Below, piece after piece: positions 1 to 7,090 of a DNA stretch of 12,824 nt. The stretch's first letter is position 1, and each line of letters opens with the position of its first letter. The stretch is from the NCBI GenBank assembly GCA_024762915.1, contig JANTGL010000044.1, forward strand, positions 1 to 12,824. The letters are read 5' to 3'. This stretch comes from Bacteroidales bacterium. Lineage in GTDB: Bacteria > Bacteroidota > Bacteroidia > Bacteroidales > JAADGE01. A model generated the notes under the pieces. It saw only the letters and a list, made by a program, of their open reading frames with translations, was not told the DNA's origin and made no database searches. A program made the translations under genes and the position numbers.

Positions 1-179
1 AATACAGCCCAATAAAAACCGATAAAACAACCGAAAACAATCCAAAACCCATTGTTAAAGAATTCATTTGTTTTATTATTATCAAAAACAAAAATTGTTT
101 TTACAATTAGATATAAACCAAACAGATAAGTAATAATTAATTGTGAATTTGTAAAAAAAAATCGAAGTAATTTTTTCAT
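1..179 (-). CDS. Small membrane protein, partial (runs off left edge)
   Basis: I do not recognise a family. The frame opens with ATG at 177-179 and stays open for 59 codons to the window edge, so the C-terminus is missing. The N-terminus reads MKKLLRFFFTNSQLIITYLF: a basic start followed by a hydrophobic segment at about residues 13-32, a short polar loop rich in Asn/Lys/Glu (33-42), and a second hydrophobic, aromatic segment at 43-58. Two membrane helices are therefore likely. Its ATG overlaps the TGA stop of the preceding small ORF in an ATGA arrangement, which suggests translational coupling. There is no separate promoter or Shine-Dalgarno sequence in view. The region is far more AT-rich than the genes to the right. 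It could instead be the N-terminal part of a larger membrane protein; the window does not show the end. Confidence 0.5.
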   Translation of the reverse strand, partial: MKKLLRFFFTNSQLIITYLFGLYLIVKTIFVFDNNKTNEFFNNGFWIVFGCFIGFYWAV

Positions 180-358
180 TTGCTTTTTATGTAAATTTCT
201 CGTAATAAAATACTTATAACTGTTATAATCATTAAATAGGATTTTAACTTATTTATTTCTTTGTTAAAATATTCAGAAAAAAAGATGTCAAAGATTAATA
301 AAAACACTAAAATACAATATAAAATAAAACTAATATTTTTTTTATTGAAAATTTTCAT
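176..358 (-). CDS. Small hydrophobic protein, 60 aa, two predicted membrane helices
   Basis: Function unknown. The 60-residue product starts with a basic stretch (MKIFNKKN), then a hydrophobic segment at about residues 9-28, a Lys/Glu/Asn-rich loop (29-38), a second hydrophobic segment at about 40-53, and a positively charged tail ending in KSK. This fits a two-helix membrane protein with both ends in the cytoplasm. The start overlaps the stop of the 42-residue ORF upstream (TGA 355-357, ATG 356-358), and its own stop (176-178) overlaps the ATG of the next small ORF. Two exact four-base ATGA overlaps in a row are hard to get by chance in three ORFs that all encode hydrophobic products, which is the main evidence that the gene is real. 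Very low GC makes long spurious hydrophobic ORFs easier, so some doubt remains. Confidence 0.5.
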   Translation of the reverse strand: MKIFNKKNISFILYCILVFLLIFDIFFSEYFNKEINKLKSYLMIITVISILLREIYIKSK

Positions 359-483
359 TGTCTTATTCTACATGGTTTAAATAAAATCCCGGAATAAATC
401 ATAATATCTTTCCAAAAATAACTATATTTTGTCAATAATAAAGATGATATAATAAATGTTATTATCAATAAAATATTCTTCAT
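355..483 (-). CDS. Very small hydrophobic protein, 42 aa, first of three coupled ORFs
   Basis: Unrecognised. The ATG is at 481-483 and the TGA at 355-357. The product begins MKNILLIITFIISSLLLTKY, a single hydrophobic segment at about residues 3-18, followed by an aromatic patch (YSYFWKD), another mildly hydrophobic stretch, and a basic C-terminus ending in CRIRQ. It could be a single-pass membrane peptide or an uncleaved signal anchor. It lies 16 bases beyond the T-run of the terminator hairpin, so it is either fed by read-through from the repeat-protein gene or has its own weak promoter; I see no clear TAnnTTTG box. Its stop overlaps the start of the next ORF by ATGA. It is the least certain of the three because of its length. 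Confidence 0.4.
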   Translation of the reverse strand: MKNILLIITFIISSLLLTKYSYFWKDIMIYSGILFKPCRIRQ

Positions 484-499
484 AATTTTAATTTCAAAC

Positions 500-523
500 A
501 AAAAGACGCCTGTAAGGCGTCTC
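500..523 (-). terminator. Rho-independent terminator closing the minus-strand operon
   Basis: Read on the minus strand: a 7-bp perfect stem AGACGCC/GGCGTCT (positions 516-522 and 504-510) with a five-base loop, followed directly by a run of T (503-500). The stem is strikingly GC-rich against surroundings of about 20% GC. It lies about 37 bases past the stop codon of the repeat-protein gene and in the right orientation to end that transcript. The wider GAGACGCC...GGCGTCT core also resembles short dispersed palindromic repeats seen in several bacterial genomes, so it may be a repeat copy that also serves as a terminator. Confidence 0.7.
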
Positions 524-559
524 TACATTATATATTAAAAATGTTGTGTGTCGATTATT

Positions 560-1279
560 CTATAAGTTACTTATATATTTATAGTTATCATAAACAACAA
601 TCCATTTTTCGCCTAAGAAAAACACTTTGTTTAAAGATGAACCGTTTTGGACCAATTCTTTAATTTTTGTTGACATTGCTACCGGAATATTATGATAAGA
701 GAATCCTTTAGCGGCATATAAAACAATCCATCCGTCATCTTTTGTCAAAGCAACATTTTTCACTTTTTGATTTCGATATTTTAAATCAGATAATTTCTTT
801 TTTAACAGGGAAGGAGTATTGTGTTGATAATAAGACTTATAGGTATACAAAACAACATCCCGATCTTTATAAATATCAATGCATTTAATTATTTTACCTT
901 GTTGATTAATTTTTTTTAATCCGGAGAGAAGGTTTTCCGGTATTGAATCTGAGTAAAACGCATTATCTTCAGCTAGCAAAACCCATCCGGATTTATTGAC
1001 AAAATCAATGTCTTTCAAGGGAATTTGTTTCTTATTTAATGTATCTAATTTATCGGATAATTTTGCAGGCATTGAAACGAATGAAAAACCGATATCACCG
1101 TATAAAATAATCCAATTTCCTTGTTGATTGAGTGCAACTGAAACAATCGGTAATTTTTGTTTTGAAATGGTGTCTAATTCAGATTTCAGTAATTCCGAAT
1201 TGTTAATTTTTGTTTGTGCATTCCCCGAATAAAAAAATATCAGAAATGCAGTAACTAACAGAAAATTCTTTGTTTTCAT
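560..1279 (-). CDS. Secreted protein of tandem 42-44 residue W/IP repeats
   Basis: A 239-residue exported protein, function unknown. An N-terminal signal peptide spans about residues 1-22 (basic MKTKN, hydrophobic core, end at GNAQ). The mature part is built of about four and a half tandem repeats of 42-44 residues. Each has a strand-like core of the type xGWxxLY, with Trp at 56, 99, 184 and 226 and a Val replacing it at 142; then an aromatic position; a Pro in an IP or similar pair (71, 114, 156, 199); and an amphipathic helix with spaced leucines and lysines. The final repeat stops after its strand part, and the first is preceded by a helix-like half repeat. Such alternating strand/helix units suggest a solenoid or propeller-like binding surface; this is inference. 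I chose the ATG at 1279 because it opens the signal peptide directly; an in-frame TTG at 1303 would add eight residues and overlap the upstream gene. AAAGG lies only 2 bases before the ATG, too close for a normal ribosome site. The gene follows the MazG-like gene by 11 bases and ends with TAG shortly before the terminator. Confidence 0.8.
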   Translation of the reverse strand: MKTKNFLLVTAFLIFFYSGNAQTKINNSELLKSELDTISKQKLPIVSVALNQQGNWIILYGDIGFSFVSMPAKLSDKLDTLNKKQIPLKDIDFVNKSGWVLLAEDNAFYSDSIPENLLSGLKKINQQGKIIKCIDIYKDRDVVLYTYKSYYQHNTPSLLKKKLSDLKYRNQKVKNVALTKDDGWIVLYAAKGFSYHNIPVAMSTKIKELVQNGSSLNKVFFLGEKWIVVYDNYKYISNL

Positions 1280-1290
1280 GACCTTTGATT

Positions 1291-1617
1291 TTATGTTTTC
1301 CAAATTCTTTCGGCATTAATTTTATCTTTCTTTCTGAATGCATCCTCCAAGTTGATATTAAAACAATTTGCCAAATCAAACAGATAGTTTAACACATCGG
1401 CAAATTCCAATTCCAGTTCTTCATTGTTTGCAGCAATGTTTTTTTCTGCGTATAATCCGATTTTGTTTCTGACTGCTTTGGCTAATTCTCCGATTTCTTC
1501 CGATAGCAGTAAAAAGATTTCCAAATGATTATTTTTATCCCAACCGCGCTCATCAGCAATGGTTTTGATATAATCTTGTAAGTCTTTTATGGTCGGATTT
1601 TCAGGAATTTGAGCCAT
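1291..1617 (-). CDS. MazG-like nucleotide pyrophosphohydrolase
   Basis: A 108-residue cytoplasmic protein of the all-alpha NTP pyrophosphohydrolase superfamily (MazG/dCTPase-like single-domain type), which hydrolyses (d)NTPs or modified nucleotides to NMP and pyrophosphate. The Mg-binding signature is visible: the EExxE motif at residues 40-44 (EEIGE) and the ExxD motif at 71-74 (EFAD) on the following helix. The C-terminus shows the usual basic end, KDKINAERIW. Length matches the single-domain MazG-like proteins, not the two-domain E. coli MazG, so the exact nucleotide substrate cannot be told from sequence. It is the only operon member without an export signal. Its ATG (1615-1617) follows the thioredoxin gene's stop by a single base, and the next gene starts 11 bases after its own stop, so it is very likely translated from the same message. 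Confidence 0.9.
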   Translation of the reverse strand: MAQIPENPTIKDLQDYIKTIADERGWDKNNHLEIFLLLSEEIGELAKAVRNKIGLYAEKNIAANNEELELEFADVLNYLFDLANCFNINLEDAFRKKDKINAERIWKT

Positions 1618-1618
1618 T

Positions 1619-2617
1619 TTATTCTCCGAAAAGTTCTTTTAACTTTTTAGCCAAACTGTCACCTCTCAAACCGTTTGCAATTATTTTTCCGTCTTTATCC
1701 AAAAGTACGGTATGCGGAATTGCTTTTACATTATATATTTTTGCGCCCTCGGATTGCCAGAATTTTAAATCGCTTACATGTATCCAAGTTAAATTATCGT
1801 CTTTTATGGCTTTTAACCAGGCATTTTTATCTCTGTCCAATGAAACGCCGTATATTTCAAATCCTTTGTCATGATATTTTTCATACAATTTTACATTGTT
1901 CGGGTTTTCCATTCTGCAGGGACGACACCATGAAGCCCAAAAATCAATTAAAACATAATTCCCTCTTAAAGAAGACAGTTTAACAATTTTTCCTTCGGGG
2001 TTTTGTAAAGCAATATCCGGAGCTTCGTTGCCGACTGATAATTTCTTAATATTTTGTGTTTTGGAAATAAAATCAGAAATTAATGAATTGGAGGAATACG
2101 CTTTTAAGCCGTTGCTTAATTTTTTGTGGTAAGAATAATAGTTATCCGTATTTAAAATATCGACAAAGAAAATACATACAGGTGATGACGGATTTTCATC
2201 AATCATTTTTTTCACGATTTCCACTCGTTTGTTTTCATCTCTTGTCGATCCTACTTTGCTGCTGTAATCATAATATAATTGTGATTGAACGGAATTAATA
2301 ATTTTCGGGTTTCGAATATTTTTAACATCAATGGTAATTTCGGTTTGTTCACCGGGTTGCGGAAAGAAAACGGTATAATTTTGTTTGTCGAGTATTAATA
2401 AATAAAAATCAAATTTATTAAAAGTTGTTTCGAATTTAAAATTACCGTTTTCGTCTAATTTTTGAGTTTCAATTGTTTTGTATGAAAGATCTTGAAGTTG
2501 TATTTCTTTATATTTTGTATTATTAATTACTTTTCCTTTTAAAGTTGCATTTTTTGAAAAACTAAAAATTGAAAAAAGAATAAATGTTCCCGTAAGAATG
2601 ATGTGTTTGATTGTCAT
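1619..2617 (-). CDS. TlpA-like thioredoxin with DUF4369-type N-terminal domain
   Basis: A 332-residue exported thiol-disulfide oxidoreductase. The signal peptide is at about 1-21 (MTIKHIIL start, end near FSFS). Residues about 23-100 are beta-rich and resemble the DUF4369 domain common in Bacteroidota TlpA proteins (a GKV strand at the start and DENGNFKF later); a helical linker follows to about 190. The thioredoxin fold occupies about 193-332: APDIAL entry, the active site WCRPC at 230-234, the cis-Pro in AIPHT at 301, and a closing helix KKLKELFGE. Such proteins act in the periplasm, anchored or free, usually keeping cysteines reduced for cytochrome c maturation or protein repair; the client here is unknown. 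I chose the ATG at 2617 because it opens the signal sequence; an in-frame TTG at 2668 would add 17 residues with no benefit. An 89-base gap separates it from the lipoprotein gene upstream, while the MazG-like gene follows after one base. Confidence 0.9.
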   Translation of the reverse strand: MTIKHIILTGTFILFSIFSFSKNATLKGKVINNTKYKEIQLQDLSYKTIETQKLDENGNFKFETTFNKFDFYLLILDKQNYTVFFPQPGEQTEITIDVKNIRNPKIINSVQSQLYYDYSSKVGSTRDENKRVEIVKKMIDENPSSPVCIFFVDILNTDNYYSYHKKLSNGLKAYSSNSLISDFISKTQNIKKLSVGNEAPDIALQNPEGKIVKLSSLRGNYVLIDFWASWCRPCRMENPNNVKLYEKYHDKGFEIYGVSLDRDKNAWLKAIKDDNLTWIHVSDLKFWQSEGAKIYNVKAIPHTVLLDKDGKIIANGLRGDSLAKKLKELFGE

Positions 2618-2706
2618 TTGTTTGATTTTGAAATAAAAATTTTTGTTCCTTGTTAGATTATATAACAAAATAAAATCTGATTTATTGTTGATTTCAGGAT
2701 TTATAC

Positions 2707-3753
2707 TTAATTATTCATTTGCCTGTCCAGTCGCTCAGCATCTCTTATTCTGTTTTCTAAAATATTAATATATTGACGAGCATCTTTAAGGTGATAATCA
2801 GCATATGCTTTTTGAGCCCAATTGAGAGCAATATCAAATTTTCCGAATATTTCCGAAGCCAATGCCATATTGTAACAAGCACGTCCGGCTATTTTTATAT
2901 CCGGATCATTTACGTACATTTTCCAGATATCAGCAGCATCTTCCCATTGTTTTGCATCTGCTTTGTATTTTGCATTTTTAAAATCGTCATTTCCTTTAAC
3001 GAAATAATGCCTTGAAACCCAAATCCAATTCGGAGATATTCTGACAGCATAGCGTTTTCCGGCATAATAACCGGCATCTTTAACGGCATAAGCTTGTTTG
3101 GGCAAATTATTTTGTGCCTCTGCTTTTGTTCTTCCGTTTCTGTTCCATGCCTTACGATCCGTAAACACATTTTGATCGATTATTTTCTGATTTTTAGGAT
3201 CATAAATTCGCCAACCGGCATTTATTGATATATCAATTGTTGCCCTATATTCCGTATAAGTAACATCTTTATTATCTTCTTTTACGGTTTTTTGTTGTGA
3301 ACCGAATCTTTTTGATGTATTCGAATCAAATGTTTCTAATAGAATTAAGGCATCAGCTGAATAATCTCGGCATATTTGGCTGACTTGTTGCCACGGTAAA
3401 GGGGCCGGAAATTTTGCCGTTCCGGTTCCTCTCAGATTCAAACCGTCAGGAACGGTTATACTGAATCGCGGAGAATTTTGCAGACCGTCAGCCAACCCGT
3501 TTACGGTTCTTTGTGATGCTTCACGGTCAACAAATAATCCTTCTCCGGAAATGATGCCTTCAACGACATTATTAAATTGATTTCCGTTACCTTTAGCAGG
3601 CAAACTTCTGTTTACGACAGCCAGTGTTTTAATGTTTGACGGCACATATATTTCAGCCGGTTTTAAAACTTTTACGGATATTGACTTAGTTTTACATGAA
3701 ACAAAACTGATTCCGATAATGCATATAATAAGAATTGATTTTGTTCGTTTCAT
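2707..3753 (-). CDS. DUF6340-like lipoprotein with C-terminal TPR region
   Basis: A 348-residue lipoprotein. The signal peptide ends in a lipobox-like FVSC with the lipidated Cys at position 20. The next residues are KTKS, not an acidic cluster, so I see no surface-export signal and expect a periplasm-facing lipoprotein (inference). Residues about 25-250 resemble the Bacteroidota DUF6340 family: a strand IKTLAVVNRS near 41-50, DALILLE at 134-140, a long beta region with INAGWRIYD at 177-185, and AGYYAGKRYAVRISPNW at 227-243. The tail (about 253-345) is helical with alternating small and aromatic residues typical of one or two TPR units, ending in charged helix. The molecular function of DUF6340 proteins is not known to me. 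The gene begins 10 bases after the phosphatase stop codon, which points to co-transcription. Family assignment is from memory of the conserved N-terminal pattern. Confidence 0.8.
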   Translation of the reverse strand: MKRTKSILIICIIGISFVSCKTKSISVKVLKPAEIYVPSNIKTLAVVNRSLPAKGNGNQFNNVVEGIISGEGLFVDREASQRTVNGLADGLQNSPRFSITVPDGLNLRGTGTAKFPAPLPWQQVSQICRDYSADALILLETFDSNTSKRFGSQQKTVKEDNKDVTYTEYRATIDISINAGWRIYDPKNQKIIDQNVFTDRKAWNRNGRTKAEAQNNLPKQAYAVKDAGYYAGKRYAVRISPNWIWVSRHYFVKGNDDFKNAKYKADAKQWEDAADIWKMYVNDPDIKIAGRACYNMALASEIFGKFDIALNWAQKAYADYHLKDARQYINILENRIRDAERLDRQMNN

Positions 3754-3763
3754 ATTAAAAATT

Positions 3764-6700
3764 TTAAAGTTTAAATCCGATTAATATAATATCATCGGTT
3801 TGGGGTGTATCTTTCATCCATTCTTCGATAATTTTATCTAAGATTTCATGTTGTTCTTCCATCGGTTTATAATGAATGTCTAATAATAATTGTTTTAAAC
3901 GTTTTATCATAAATTTTCGGTTCTTCGGACCGCCGAATTGATCTTGAAAACCGTCGGAAAAGATATAAAACCATGACGGGGATTGAACATGAATAAGCTC
4001 TGCAGAATAATCTTTGGCTTCCGTTTGATAGCCTCCTATACCGCTGCGGCTGGCTTTTACTTGTTTCAATTCACCTTCCGTAATATACACCAAAGGATTT
4101 TTAGCACCCGCAAATTCAACCGTTTTATTTTCTTTATCAATAACGCAAAGAGCCATATCCATTCCGTCTTGGGACAATCCTTCTTTTTCTTGTTTTAGAG
4201 CTTTTATAACATAGTCATTCATTTTCTCAAGAATCGCATCCGCTTTTGTAATTCCGTTAGTATTTACGATGGTTGTTAAAATCTCACTTCCGATCATACT
4301 CATTAATGCTCCCGGAACGCCATGACCCGTACAATCAACAGCCGTGTAAATAATTTTACCGTCTTTTTCGGCATACCAATAAAAATCACCGCTTACGATG
4401 TCACGAGGTTTAAATAAAATAAAATTTTCAGGTAAGCCGGCGCTTATTTTTTCTTTTAAAGGTAACATCGCTTCCTGAATCCTTTTTGCATAGTTAATAC
4501 TTGCCGTAATAGAAGCATTTTTTTGGCTGATTTCTTCATTTTGAGCCGACAATGTTTCATTTTTTGCTTCAATTTCTTCTTTTTGCAATTGAATTTCTTG
4601 TGTTCTTTCTTCAACAATACGTTTTAAATTTTCTCTTTGCTTTTTTAATCTGTAAACACTTAATTGAATAACTCCGTAAATAAATAAAATAAACAAAATA
4701 AAATAGCCTAAATATGCACCAAAAGTACGATACCACGGCGGCAGAATTTCAAAGGTATATTCAGCCGTTTTACTTTCAACATTGTATAAATTTTTAGCTT
4801 TTACGATAAATGTATAGGATCCCGGGCCTAAATTTGAATATTCTTTATCTGTTTTAAATTTCCAATCAGACCATTCAGTATCGTTACCTTGTAAAATAAA
4901 TTTATATTGTATTTTTTCCGGTTCTTCATAAAAAACAGAAGAAAATGAAAATCGCATATCATTATATTCATAAGGGATTTTAGGGATTTCATTCGGATTT
5001 TGTAAAAGCACCATTATGCCCGAATCATTTTTAAAAGCACCTCCGAAAATCAGAGAATCATTTTTAATAAACTCCACTTTTCTGATTAATGCAGGAAAAG
5101 GTTCTTCGAATTTCTTTTTCATATCTAAATTATACAAAACAAAACCGCTTTCTGTCCCAACAACAAGCTCATTGTCAGATATTTGATTTATACTGAATAT
5201 GTTGTTTTTAACTTTGTAAAACGGTGTTTTTATAATTGGTTGCGGTATATTATCTTTAAATTTTAGTAAGCCGAGTTCCCAAGATTGTTTATTTTTAATT
5301 TTCGGATCGTCAATTGCTTCTTTAAACCAAATATTTCCGTTACGAGATTGGTATAAATTCGTTATATTAATATCTTCCCCGAAAATTTCTTTAAATTCTT
5401 TATCTTTAATAAATTTTTGAGATTTTTTATCAAAAGTATAAATACCCTTCTTCGTTGTAAAAATAATACGATTATTAATTTTAAAAACATAATTACCATA
5501 TATATCCGGTAAACCGTCTTTATCCGTAAATGTTTTGTTTTCGATAACCGAATCCAGTTTTATATTTAATTTTAGCCTGAAAACACCTTTGTTTCTGTCA
5601 GAAATCCAAAATGAACCGTCTTTATCTTCTTCCAGATGTCTGAAATTTCCTTTAAAGTTTTTAACGGCATGATTAAACTTCCAAGTACCGTCAGAATATG
5701 AAAAAATTGATAATCCGTGACCGCCGACAGCAAGAATTTTATCCGGGAAATCAGTTAATTTAATAAAACTTTTTACACTGTTTTTAGGTCCTATAAGATG
5801 AGCTTTATTTTCGGTTACTTGAAAAAATCCGGATTGACCGGCAAAAAGCAATGAATTATTTATTGTGTCAATCTTCCATATTCGTGTATGTCCCGTAGAA
5901 TTTTCAATTTGTGTAAATTTTTTATTTTCAGTATCATTATTAAAAGTGAAATCTCTGTAAAACAAGCCCCCGGCACTTCCAATGTATAATTTGTTTTTAT
6001 ACAGAAAAGATGAACCGACAGATTCGCTCAAATTTGATTGGGCAGAAAAAACGGTATAAGGCAGATTTGCATATATAATTGAAATTCCGTCATTTGTACC
6101 AATCCAAATATTTTTATCTCTGTCTGTATAAACACACCACACGGTATTGTTTTGCAGACCGTTATCAGTAGATAAATGTTTTATAATGTGTAATTTATTA
6201 TCAGTTATTATCATCCCTTTACCCCATAATCCGCCAAGAAAATAATTATCATTATAAACAGAGGGGTAAATTAAATTATATAAAAGCGGATTTCTGTCAA
6301 TATTTTTTAAAGTCCCGTTTGATAAAATTTTAACACTGTCTTGCCAGCTTGTTATATATAAAGCATTATTCGGTGCCGGAAACATCCCAAAAGGTTGATT
6401 TTTTGTGTAAAAATCAGCAGTTCCTTTTACTACTTCTAACTTATCATTTTTAAATTCAAGAATTCCTCGGCCTTTTTCATGAATAAATATTCGGTCTTTA
6501 ATTTTAAATGAACCCGTATAATTATTTTCGGGTTTTTCGATATCAATTGTTTTTACGGTATCATTTTCATAGATGTAAATTGTTTGTGGCGTAACAAAAA
6601 CAGCATGATTATTTTTGGTAATTTGTACCTTTCTTACCATTGTAAACTGTTTCTTTTTTTCAGGGATCTTATCGGCTAAAGATTGGTATCTCATTCTGCC

Positions 6701-7033
6701 GTCATCTCCAATCTTTAAATATCCGAATTCACCGACACTGGCACCGACATATATTCTTCCGGTTTGATCTTTTACCAAAGAATAGATGTTCGGATCGCCG
6801 GGTAAAAATATTTTTCGCCAAGTTTTACCGTCAAATTCTAAAATATAGGTCTGATTGGCAAAATACATAATGCCTCTGTTATCCTGAACAATTGAAAATG
6901 TCTGATTGTTTCCGTCATAATCAACTCTGGTATAGTTTTTTATATACGGAATCCCTTTACTTTCAATTTGAGAAAATGAAATTGAAACTGAAAGGATGAA
7001 AAACAATGTGAAAATGTATCTTTTAATAGCCAT
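3764..7033 (-). CDS. Propeller/Y_Y_Y transmembrane sensor with SpoIIE-type PP2C phosphatase
   Basis: A 1089-residue one-component sensor phosphatase. In order: signal peptide (1-22); periplasmic beta-propeller region of two-component-regulator type (about 40-640), with blade motifs such as GIMYFAN, NIWIGTNDGIS, SFWISD and NIWFKE; a Y_Y_Y domain (about 694-763; YKFILQG, SNLGPGSYTFIVKA); one membrane helix (about 771-793) after LPPWYRT; a cytoplasmic coiled coil rich in E/K/Q (about 795-850); and a SpoIIE/PP2C catalytic domain (about 870-1089). Metal-binding aspartates are all present: D883 in SGDFYW, D900 in DCTGHGVPG, D1027 in SDGFQDQ, and D1080/D1081 in QTDDI. The same periplasmic layout usually precedes a histidine kinase in Bacteroidota hybrid systems; here it precedes a Ser/Thr phosphatase, as in RsbU-like proteins that act on anti-sigma antagonists. 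No such partner is in the window. The ATG at 7033 starts the signal peptide; an in-frame TTG at 7054 would add seven residues. The lipoprotein gene follows 10 bases later. Confidence 0.92.
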   Translation of the reverse strand: MAIKRYIFTLFFILSVSISFSQIESKGIPYIKNYTRVDYDGNNQTFSIVQDNRGIMYFANQTYILEFDGKTWRKIFLPGDPNIYSLVKDQTGRIYVGASVGEFGYLKIGDDGRMRYQSLADKIPEKKKQFTMVRKVQITKNNHAVFVTPQTIYIYENDTVKTIDIEKPENNYTGSFKIKDRIFIHEKGRGILEFKNDKLEVVKGTADFYTKNQPFGMFPAPNNALYITSWQDSVKILSNGTLKNIDRNPLLYNLIYPSVYNDNYFLGGLWGKGMIITDNKLHIIKHLSTDNGLQNNTVWCVYTDRDKNIWIGTNDGISIIYANLPYTVFSAQSNLSESVGSSFLYKNKLYIGSAGGLFYRDFTFNNDTENKKFTQIENSTGHTRIWKIDTINNSLLFAGQSGFFQVTENKAHLIGPKNSVKSFIKLTDFPDKILAVGGHGLSIFSYSDGTWKFNHAVKNFKGNFRHLEEDKDGSFWISDRNKGVFRLKLNIKLDSVIENKTFTDKDGLPDIYGNYVFKINNRIIFTTKKGIYTFDKKSQKFIKDKEFKEIFGEDINITNLYQSRNGNIWFKEAIDDPKIKNKQSWELGLLKFKDNIPQPIIKTPFYKVKNNIFSINQISDNELVVGTESGFVLYNLDMKKKFEEPFPALIRKVEFIKNDSLIFGGAFKNDSGIMVLLQNPNEIPKIPYEYNDMRFSFSSVFYEEPEKIQYKFILQGNDTEWSDWKFKTDKEYSNLGPGSYTFIVKAKNLYNVESKTAEYTFEILPPWYRTFGAYLGYFILFILFIYGVIQLSVYRLKKQRENLKRIVEERTQEIQLQKEEIEAKNETLSAQNEEISQKNASITASINYAKRIQEAMLPLKEKISAGLPENFILFKPRDIVSGDFYWYAEKDGKIIYTAVDCTGHGVPGALMSMIGSEILTTIVNTNGITKADAILEKMNDYVIKALKQEKEGLSQDGMDMALCVIDKENKTVEFAGAKNPLVYITEGELKQVKASRSGIGGYQTEAKDYSAELIHVQSPSWFYIFSDGFQDQFGGPKNRKFMIKRLKQLLLDIHYKPMEEQHEILDKIIEEWMKDTPQTDDIILIGFKL

Positions 7034-7051
7034 TATGATAAAATTAGATGA

Positions 7052-7059
7052 CAAAAATA
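7052..7059 (-). promoter_or_regulatory. Possible -7 box before the sensor-phosphatase gene
   Basis: On the minus strand the octamer TATTTTTG matches the Bacteroidota -7 consensus TAnnTTTG exactly and ends 18 bases before the ATG at 7033. No TTG is present at the usual -33 distance, and the region is so AT-rich that a chance match is possible. If active it would allow the phosphatase and downstream genes to be expressed apart from the OmpA-family gene. Confidence 0.3.
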
Positions 7060-7063
7060 AAAA

Positions 7064-7084
7064 AATATTAATGTAAATATTAAT
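7064..7084. repeat. Short direct repeat in the 57-base intergenic gap
   Basis: The 9-mer AATATTAAT occurs at 7064-7072 and again at 7076-7084, a 12-base period, with a related CATTAAT just beyond at 7089-7095. It sits directly upstream of the possible -7 box of the sensor-phosphatase gene. It may be an operator or simply low-complexity AT-rich sequence. Confidence 0.3.
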
Positions 7085-7090
7085 AAAACA

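Noticed and set aside
1..483. The three small ORFs as fragments of one frameshifted membrane gene
   Set aside because: Each begins with ATG and a basic N-terminus typical of a true start, and both junctions are exact ATGA overlaps. The possibility is lower, not excluded.
1280..1303. TTG start adding eight residues to the repeat protein
   Set aside because: It would overlap the MazG-like gene and place extra residues before a good signal peptide that starts at the ATG at 1279.
1675..1983. Plus-strand 102-codon ORF opposite the thioredoxin domain
   Set aside because: It is the complement of the conserved WCRPC region and has no domain or start signal of its own.
2650..2668. AT-rich hairpin TTGTTA/TAACAA between the lipoprotein and thioredoxin genes
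   Set aside because: The stem is only six A/T-rich base pairs with a seven-base loop and no T-run in either direction, so it is unlikely to be a terminator.
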